This document shows positions 5,531 to 14,500 of a stretch of DNA of 15,168 nt, piece after piece. Position 1 is the first letter of the stretch, and each line of letters starts with the position of its first letter. The DNA is taken from contig NZ_DASWSJ010000414.1 in NCBI RefSeq assembly GCF_036402745.1, positions 1 to 15,168 on the forward strand, written 5' to 3'. The notes beneath the pieces were generated by a model. It did no database searches and was not told where the DNA came from. It saw only the letters and a list, made by a program, of their open reading frames with translations. The DNA comes from Actinophytocola sp036402745. Lineage in GTDB: Bacteria; Actinomycetota; Actinomycetes; Mycobacteriales; Pseudonocardiaceae. The translations under genes and the position numbers were made by a program.

Positions 5531-8500
5531 GAGCCGATCGCGATTGTCGGCATGGGCTGCCGGTACCCGGGCGGCGTAGCCTCGCCGGAGGACCTGTGGC
5601 AGCTGGTGGAGCAGGGCCGCGACGGGGTGACCGGCCTGCCGACGGACCGCGGCTGGTACCTCGACGCGCTCGGCGGCGCGGCGACGCACGCCGGCGGGTT
5701 CCTGCACGACGCGCCGATGTTCGACGCCGACTTCTTCGGCATCTCCCCGCGTGAGGCGCTCGCCATGGACCCGCAGCAGCGCGTGCTGCTGGAGACCACG
5801 TGGGAGGCGATCGAACGGGCCGGCGTCGACCCCTTGTCCCTCAAGGGAAGCCGGACCGGCGTGTTCGTCGGCGCGATCCAGCAGGACTACCGGCCCGGCC
5901 CCGCCGACAACATCGAGGGCTTCGCGCTCACCGGCAACACCGCGAGCGTCCTGTCCGGTCGGGTCGCCTACGCACTCGGCCTGGTCGGTCCTGCGCTGAC
6001 GGTCGACACCGCGTGTTCGTCGTCGTTGGTCGCGATGCACCTGGCCGCACAGGCGCTGCGCGCGGGGGAGTGCACGCTGGCGCTGGCCGGCGGTGTCACC
6101 GTCATGCCCAGCCCGGCGACCATCACGGAGTTCAGCAAGCAGGGCGGCCTCGCCGTCGACGGCTACTGCCGCTCGTTCGCCGACTCGGCCAGCGGGACCG
6201 GCTGGGCCGAGGGCGTCGGCGTGCTGCTGCTGGAGCGGCTGTCGGACGCCCGCCGCCACGGCCACCGCGTGCTGGCCGTCCTGCGTGGCTCGGCGGTCAA
6301 CTCCGACGGCGCGTCCAACGGGCTCACCGCACCCAACGGCCCGTCCCAGGAACGCGTCATCGAGCAGGCGCTCCGGGACGCGCGGCTGTCGGCCGACCAG
6401 GTCGACGCGGTCGAGGCGCACGGCACCGGCACCCCGCTGGGCGACCCGGTGGAGGCCGAGGCGCTGCTCGCCACCTACGGGCGCGGGCGCGCGAAGGAAC
6501 GGCCGCTGTATCTGGGGTCGGTCAAGTCGAACCTGAGCCACACGCAGGCCGCGGCCGGCGTCGCGGGCGTCATCAAGATGGTGATGGCCATGCGGCGGGA
6601 CGTGCTGCCACGCACCCTGCACGTCGACCGCCCGACGTCGCAGGTGGACTGGTCCACGGGCGGGGTCCGCCTGCTGACGGAGAACGTGCCGTGGCCGCCC
6701 GGCCGCGAGCCGCGCCGGGCCGGAGTCTCCTCCTTCGGGCTCAGCGGCACCAACGTGCACACGATCATCGAGGAGGCGCCCGCCGCGGACGATCCCGACA
6801 CGGGGCAGGACGACACTGCGCAGGACGACACGGCGCACGCCGGGCCGGTGCCGCTGCTGCTGTCGGCCCACTCGCCGGACGCGCTGCGGGCACAGGCTCT
6901 CTCACTGTCCACTATGGACTTTGTACCTCCCGACGTGGCGTACTCGCTCGTCACCACCCGGTCCCGGTTCCCGTACCGCGCCGTGGTCGTCGCCACGGAT
7001 GCGGCCACCGCGCGGGAGGGACTCGCCGCGCTCGCCGACGGACGTCCCGCCGACGGCGTGGTGCACGGCCGGCCCCGCCTCGCGGTGCTGTTCGCCGGGC
7101 AGGGCTCGCAGCGCCTCGCGGCCGGACGTGCGCTGTACGACCGGTTTCCGGTGTTCGCGGCGGCCCTCGACGAGGTGCTCGCCCACCTCGACCCCGGCCT
7201 GCGCGAGGTGATGTGGGGGGAGGACCCCGACGCGCTGAGCGCGACCGAATGGGCGCAGCCGGCGCTGTTCGCGGTCGAGACCGCGCTGTACCGCCTGATC
7301 GAGTCGTGGGGCATCGTCCCCGACTTCCTCGCCGGGCACTCGGTCGGCGAGGTCACGGCCGCACACGTCGCCGGGGTGCTGTCGCTCGCCGACGCCGCGG
7401 ACCTCGTCACCGCCCGGGGCCGGCTGATGCAGGCGCTTCCTCCCGGCGGTGCCATGGTTTCCGTGGCCGCCGCCGAGGACGAGGTGCGGCCGCTGCTCAC
7501 CGAGGGCGTGTCGCTCGCGGCGGTGAACGGGCCCGCCTCGGTGGTGCTGTCCGGCGACGAGGACGCGGTCACCGACCTCGCCGACCGCCTCGCCGCGCAG
7601 GGCCGGCGGACCCGGCGGCTGCACGTGTCGCACGCGTTCCACTCGCCGCGCATGACGCCGATGCTCGACCCGTTCCGTACGGTGGTGGAGCGTCTCTCGC
7701 CGCGCGAGCCGCTGCGGCCGGTCGTGTCGACCGTGACCGGCGAACCGGCCTCGGTCGAGCGGTTGACCTCGCCCGACCACTGGGTGGAGCACGCCGGCGC
7801 CACCGTCCGCTTCGGCGACGCGGTCGCCTGGTTGCGTGACCACGGCGTCACCACGTTCCTGGAGTTGGGTCCGGACACCGCGCTGAGTGCCCTGGTCTCC
7901 GGTACAGGCACAGGCACAGGCCCGGACCTCACCGCGCTGTCCGCGCTCCGGCCGGGGCGCGGTGAGGTGGAGAGCATCACCACCACCGTCGCGGCCCTCG
8001 ACGCCCGTGGCGTACCGGTCGACTGGGCCGCGTGGTTCGACGGCACCGGGGCGTCCACAGTGGACCTGCCGACCTACCCGTTCCAGCGCCGCCGGTTCTG
8101 GCCACGCGACGGTGCCCAGGGCGGCGGCGACCCGCGCGCGGCCGGACTCGGCGCGGCGAACCATCCCCTGCTGTCGGCGGCGGTGTCGCTGGCCGGGTCG
8201 GACGGGGTGCTGCTCACCGGCCGGGTGTCCGCGCAGGCCCAGCCGTGGCTCGCCGACCACGTCGTCGGCGGCGCGGTCCTGGTGCCCGGCGCGGCTCTGG
8301 TGGAGCTCGCGGTGCGTGCGGGTGACGAGGTCGGCTGCGACGAGGTCGCCGAGCTGACGCTCACCGCGCCGCTGGTGCTGCCGCCGCACGGTGCCCTCCA
8401 ACTCCAGGTGTGGGCCGGCCCGCCGGACGCGACCGGTACCCGCCCGCTGGAGATTCACGGGCGGCCGGACGGCGCCGGCGACGAGGCGTGGACGAAGTAC

Positions 8501-11500
8501 GCCACCGGCCTGCTCGGCACGTCGCCGGATCGCCAGCAGTCCACGAGGCCCATGGCGCCCATGACCGAATGGCCGCCCCCTGGCGCCGAACCGGCCGACC
8601 TGACCGGCTTCTACGACCGGACCGCCGCGACCGGGCTCGCCTACGGGCCGGCCTTCCAGGGACTGCGCGCGGCCTGGCGCGCCGGCGACCACGTGTTCGC
8701 GGAGATCGCGCTACCGGCTGCCGCCGGCGAGGCGGGAGCGTTCGGGCTGCACCCGGCGCTGCTCGACGCCGCCCTGCATGCCGCCCAGCTCCTGGCACCG
8801 GACGGGGACACTGAGGTCGCCGAGGCCGCGTTGCCGTTCTCCTGGACGGGCGTGCGGCTGCACGCCGGGGGAACGGAGGCGCTGCGCGTCCGGCTCACGA
8901 CCGCCGAGAACGGCCGGCTCACGCTCGACCTCGCCGACCCCGGCGGCGCACCCGTGGCGACGATCGGCTCGCTCGCCCTGCGCGCCCCCGCGGCCGGCGT
9001 GGTGCCGGCCACCGCTGATCGGGACTGCTACCGGCTGGTCTGGACCGGCGCCCCGGACACGCTCGCCACCACCGGCGAACTCGCGGTGCTCGGGTCCGAT
9101 CCGTTCGCCCTGGCCGACATCCTGTCGGTGGACAGCGGGCCGGATCTCGATGGGCTGGCCGCCGGGGCCGCGCCCGCCCACGTCCTGGTGTCGGTCCACA
9201 GTGGAGGGTCGACGGATCCGGTCACCGCGGCGCACGACCTGACCGGTGCCGCGGTCGACCGGATCCGGGAGTGGCTCGGCGACGACCGGTTCCCCCGGAC
9301 GCGGCTGGTGTTCGTCACCCGCGGCGCGACGGACGGTACCGACTGCGCGGCCGCCGCCGTCTGGGGCCTGGTTCGCACGGCGCAGACCGAGCACCCGGAC
9401 CGCTTCGTGCTGCTCGACCTCGACCCGTCCGGCCCTGGCACGGAACAGGCCGTCCGGGCGGCGCTCGGGACCGGCGAACCGCAGGTCGCCGTCCGCGCGG
9501 GAGTCGCGCTCGTGGCGCGCCTGGCCCGCCTGCCGGAGTCCCCGCCGGAGTCCCTGCCGGAGTCCGTGGCAGGCGGGACCCGTTGGAGCGCCACGGGAAC
9601 CGTGGTCGTCACCGGTGGCACCGGCGGGATCGGCGCGCTCATCGCCCGCCACCTGGTCGCGCAGTACGGCGTGCGGCACCTTCTCCTCCTGAGCCGCAGC
9701 GGTGCGGCCGCGCCGGAGGCCGCCGGCCTGGTCGTGGAGCTGACCGGCCTCGGCGCGGCCGTGGACGTCGTGGCGTGCGACGCCGCCGACCGGGTCGCGC
9801 TGGCCGAAGCCCTGTCGGCGGTTCCGGACGCCCACCCGGTGACCGCCGTGGTGCACGCGGCCGGTGTGCTCGACGACGGTGTGGTCACCGCACTGACCCC
9901 GGCGCGGCTGGCGGCGGCGCTGCGTCCCAAGGTCGACGCCGCGTGGCACCTGCACGAGCTGACCGCCGACCTCGATCTCGACGCGTTCGTGCTGTTCTCG
10001 TCGGTGGCCGGTCTGTTCGGCACGCCAGGACAGGGCAACTACGCCGCCGGAAACGCCTACCTCGACGCGCTCGCGACCTCTCGACACGCGGCCGGACTGC
10101 CCGCCGTGTCGATCGCCTGGGGACCGTGGGAGGCGACCGGTGGCATGACCGGCGCCCTCGGCGCGGACGACGTGCGGCGGCTGCACCTGCGCGGCACCCC
10201 GCCGATCGCCCCCGACCACGGCCTCGCGCTGTTCGACCATGTCGTCGGTGCTGCCGTCCGCGCCGCCGACCCGGTGGTCGCGGCCGTCCGCCTCGACCTG
10301 CCGGTGCTGCGGTCCGCTCCGGCCGTGCCGCCCGTACTGCGTGGCCTCGTCCGCGTGGCCCGGCCGACGGCGGCCGGCGGGCCCGCGGCGGCCGGCGGGC
10401 TGGCCGACCGGCTGCGCCGGCTGGACGAGGCCGGCCGGCGCGAGCTGGCGACCGACCTCGTGCGGGAGCAGGTCGCCGCCGTGCTCGGCCACCGCGACAC
10501 CCGCGCACTCGATCCGCACCGCGCCCTGTCGGACCTCGGCTTCGACTCGCTCACGGCCGTCGAACTGCGCAACCGGCTGTCGACCGTGACCGGGCTGCGG
10601 CTGGCCGCGACGCTCGCGTTCGACCATCCGACCGTGGCCGCGGTCGCCGCGCACGTGATCGCCGAGACGCTCGGTACCACCGGCTCAGGCGTTCCCACAG
10701 TGTCCATTGCGGACAGTACCGACGACACTGCCGATCCGGTGGTGATCGTCGGCATGGGGTGCCGGTTCCCCGGCGGCGTCGGCTCGCCGGAGGACCTGTG
10801 GCGCCTGGTGGCCGAGGGCCGCGACGCGATCACCGGCTTCCCCACCGACCGCGGCTGGGACCTCGACGCGCTCTACCACCCGGACCCGGACCACCCCGGC
10901 ACGTCCTACACCCGCTCGGGCGGGTTCCTGCACGACGCCGCCCGCTTCGACCCGGAGTTCTTCGGGATGAGCCCGAGGGAGGCCGTCGCCACCGACGCCC
11001 AGCAGCGGCTGCTGCTCGAGACGAGCTGGGAGGCGCTGGAACGGGCCGGCATCGACCCGAAGACCCTGCGCGGCAGCCGGACCGGCGTGTTCACCGGCAT
11101 CATGTACGGCGACTACAGCGCCGTGCTGGCGGAAGCCGAGTTCGACGGCCACCGGGGCACCGGGACCTCGGCGAGCGTGGCCTCCGGCCGGATCGCGTAC
11201 GTGCTGGGCCTGGAGGGGCCGGCGGTCAGCGTCGACACCGCGTGTTCGTCGTCGCTGGTGGCCATGCACTGGGCGATGCAGGCCCTGCGGGCCGGGGAGT
11301 GCTCGCTCGCGCTCGCCGGTGGCGCGACCGTGATGGCCACCCCCGCTGCGTTCGTGGAGTTCTCCCGGCAGCGCGGCCTGTCGCCCGACGGTCGGTGCAA
11401 GGCGTTCGGGGACGCGGCCGACGGCGTCGCCTGGGCCGAGGGCGCGGGCGTGGTGGTGCTCGAGCGGCGTTCCGACGCGCTGCGCAACGGTCACCGGATC

Positions 11501-14500
11501 CTCGCCGTGGTGCGCGGTTCCGCCGTGAACTCCGACGGCGCCTCCAACGGGCTGACCGCCCCGAACGGCGGGTCCCAGCAGCGGGTGATCCGGCAGGCCC
11601 TCGCGGCCGGCGGACTGTCCACATCGGACGTCGACGTGGTCGAGGGGCACGGTACGGGCACGTCGCTCGGCGACCCGATCGAGGCGCAGGCGCTGCTCGC
11701 CACCTACGGCCGGGACCGCGACCAGCCACTGCTGCTCGGCTCGGTGAAGTCGAACCTCGGCCACACGCAGGCCGCCGCCGGTGTCGCCGGGGTGGTGAAG
11801 ATGGTCGAAGCGATGCGCCGCGGCGTCGTGCCGGCCACCCTGCACGCCGCCACCCCGTCGTCCACAGTGGATTGGGCGGCCGGTGACGTCCGGCTCGTCA
11901 CCGAACCCACCGAATGGCCGGACACCGGAAGGCCGCGCCGGGCGGCGGTGTCGTCGTTCGGGTTCAGCGGGACGAACGTCCACCTGATCCTGGAACGGCC
12001 GGAGCCGGACGCCCCGGCGCCTGCCCGGCCCGCGGCGCCGGGACCGGTGCTCGTCTCCGGCCGCACCCCGGCGGCGCTGCGGGCCCAGGCCGCCCGCATG
12101 CTGTCCACACTGGACGATCACGCTGTCGGCGACGTGGCGTACTCGTCGGCGCTCACCCGGACCGGGTTCACCCAACGGGCCGTCATTCAGGCCGCCGACA
12201 CCGAGACACTGCGCCTGGCCCTTGCCGCGCTCGCCGCGGGCCGGCCCGACCCCGCGCTGCTGACCGGCGAGGCGGCTCCCGGGGGTCGGGCGATCCTGTT
12301 CGCCGGCCAGGGTGGCCAGCGCGTCGGCACGGGACGCGGCCTGTACGACCGGTTCCCGGTGTTCGCCGCCGCGTTCGACGAGGTGCTCAGCCACCTCGAC
12401 CCCGGCCTGCGCGACGTGCTGTGGGGCGACGACCCGGAACCGCTCGACCGCACCGGCTGGGCACAGCCCGCGCTGTTCGCGCTGGAGGTCGCCCTGTACC
12501 GGCTCCTCACCTCGTGGGGCGTGCGGCCGGCCGCGGTCGCCGGGCACTCGGTCGGCGAGCTCGCGGCCGCACACGTGGCAGGCGTGCTGTCGCTGCCCGA
12601 CGCGGGTGCCCTGGTGTCGGCCAGGGCCCGGCTCATGGAGGCCCTGCCCGACGGCGGGGCCATGGTCGCCGTCCGGGCCACGGAGGAGGAGATCACCCCG
12701 CTGCTCGGGGACGGCGTGAGTATCGCCGCGGTCAACGGGCCGACCTCCGTCGTCCTGTCCGGCGCCGAGGACGCGGTGGCGGCGGTCGCCGCCCGGTTCC
12801 CGAAGACCAGGCGGCTGCGTACCAGTCACGCGTTCCACTCCGACCTGATGACCCCGATGCTGGCGGAGTTCCGCCGGGTCGCGGCGGGCCTCACCTACAC
12901 CCCGCCCGCGATCCCCGTGGTGTCCACGGTGACGGGCGCGGTCGCCGACGAGGAGCTGTGCTCGCCGGACTACTGGGTCGACCACGTCCGCCGCACGGTC
13001 CGGTTCGCCGACGCCGTCACCACGCTGCACGGCCTGGGCGCGCGTACGTTCGTCGAACTCGGCCCGGACGGCGCACTCACCGCGATGGCGTCGGAAGTCC
13101 TCGGTGACGGCGACTCGGCGCTCGTTCCGGTGCTGCGGGCGGATCGGGACGACGAGGCCTCGGCCGCCGTCACCGCGCTGTGCCGCCTGCACGTGCGTGG
13201 CGTCGACGTCGACTGGCGGACCTTCTTCGCCGGCTCCGGTGCGCGCCTGGTCGACCTGCCCACCTACGCGTTCCAGCACGAGGCGTACTGGCCCGTCGCC
13301 GGCGTGGCGCGGGCGTCCCGGCCGGACCGGTGGCGCTACCGCGTGGGCTGGACGCCGCTACCGGTGCCGGCGCAGGCGCGGCTCGCCGGAACCTGGCTCG
13401 TGGTCGGCGATCCGGACCTGGCCGACGCGCTGCGCGGGCTCGGTGTGGACGTCCGCGACGTCCTCGACGCCGACTCGGTCGCCGTGGCCGAGACCGGTGA
13501 CCTGGCCGGCGTGCTGGCGACCGTGCCCGACCCGGCGAGCGTGCTGACCCTGCTGCGCGAGCTGCCGCCGGACGCTCCACTGTGGATGGTGACCCGCGGC
13601 GCCGTGTCCACCGGCGACGGCGACCCGGTGACCGATCCCGCGCAGGCGGCCGTGTGGGGCCTCGGCCGCACGGCCGCACTCGAGTACCCGCGCCGGTGGG
13701 GCGGCCTGATCGACCTGCCGCCCGGCCCGGCCGGTGACCTGGCCGGTGACCTGGCCGGAAACGTGGTCGGCGCGCTGGCCGGCGTCCTCGCCGGCCCCGG
13801 CGACGAGGACCAGCTCGCCGTGCGCGCGACCGGCGTCCACGGCCGGCGGTTGCTGCGCCACCCGGTCCCGGCACCGGCCGGCGACATTCCGATACGCGGC
13901 ACGGTGCTCGTCACCGGCGGCACCGGTGGACTCGGCGCGGAGGTGGCCCGCTGGCTCGCCGGCCAGGGTGCGTCCCGGCTCGTCCTCACCAGCCGCCGCG
14001 GCCCCGGCGCTCCCGGCGCCGACGACCTGCGCGCCGAGCTGTCCGCTCTCGGCGTCGAGGTCGACATCGCCGCCTGCGATGTCGCCGACCGGGACAGCCT
14101 TGCCGCGCTGCTGGACCGGGCCGGGCCGCTCGCCGGTGTCGTCCACGCCGCCGGGGTGAGTACCTTCCGCCCGCTCGCGCAGACGACGGCCGCCGACCTC
14201 GCGTCGGACCTGGCGGCGAAGGTCGACGGTGCCGCGAACCTGCACGCCCTGCTCGGCGACCGCGAACTCGACCTCTTCGTGTTGTTCGGCTCGATCGCGG
14301 GCGTCATCGGCAGCGGCGCCCAGGCGGGGTACGGGGCCGCCAACGCCTACCTGGACGCCCTCGCCGAGTACCGGCGGGCGGGTGGCCTCGCGGCGACGTC
14401 CGTCGCATGGGGACCGTGGGCCGGCGCCGGGATGGCGGCAGGCGAGCACGAGGTCGAGCACCTCGCGCGGCGCGGCCTGCGCCCGCTGCCGCCCGACGCG

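Noticed and set aside
6644..6657. GTGGAC-TG-GTCCAC inverted repeat in KS1
   Set aside because: It encodes the usual VDWST segment after the KS core with ordinary codons; the amino-acid sequence explains it.
5800..7839. Long plus-strand frames inside the PKS (also 9271-11886 and 11914-13107)
   Set aside because: They are out of frame with the continuous PKS frame, which carries every expected catalytic motif, and have Arg/Gly-rich shadow composition.
11231..11260. Near-identical DNA between KS1 and KS2 around the active-site Cys, as a possible recombination site
   Set aside because: The stretch is short and encodes the invariant VDTACSSSLVAMH motif, so shared ancestry and codon bias are enough.
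10685..13279. Long minus-strand frames opposite the PKS (also 8711-10654, 6902-8692, 5450-6871)
   Set aside because: They are antisense shadows of the G+C-rich PKS codons with no domain motifs.
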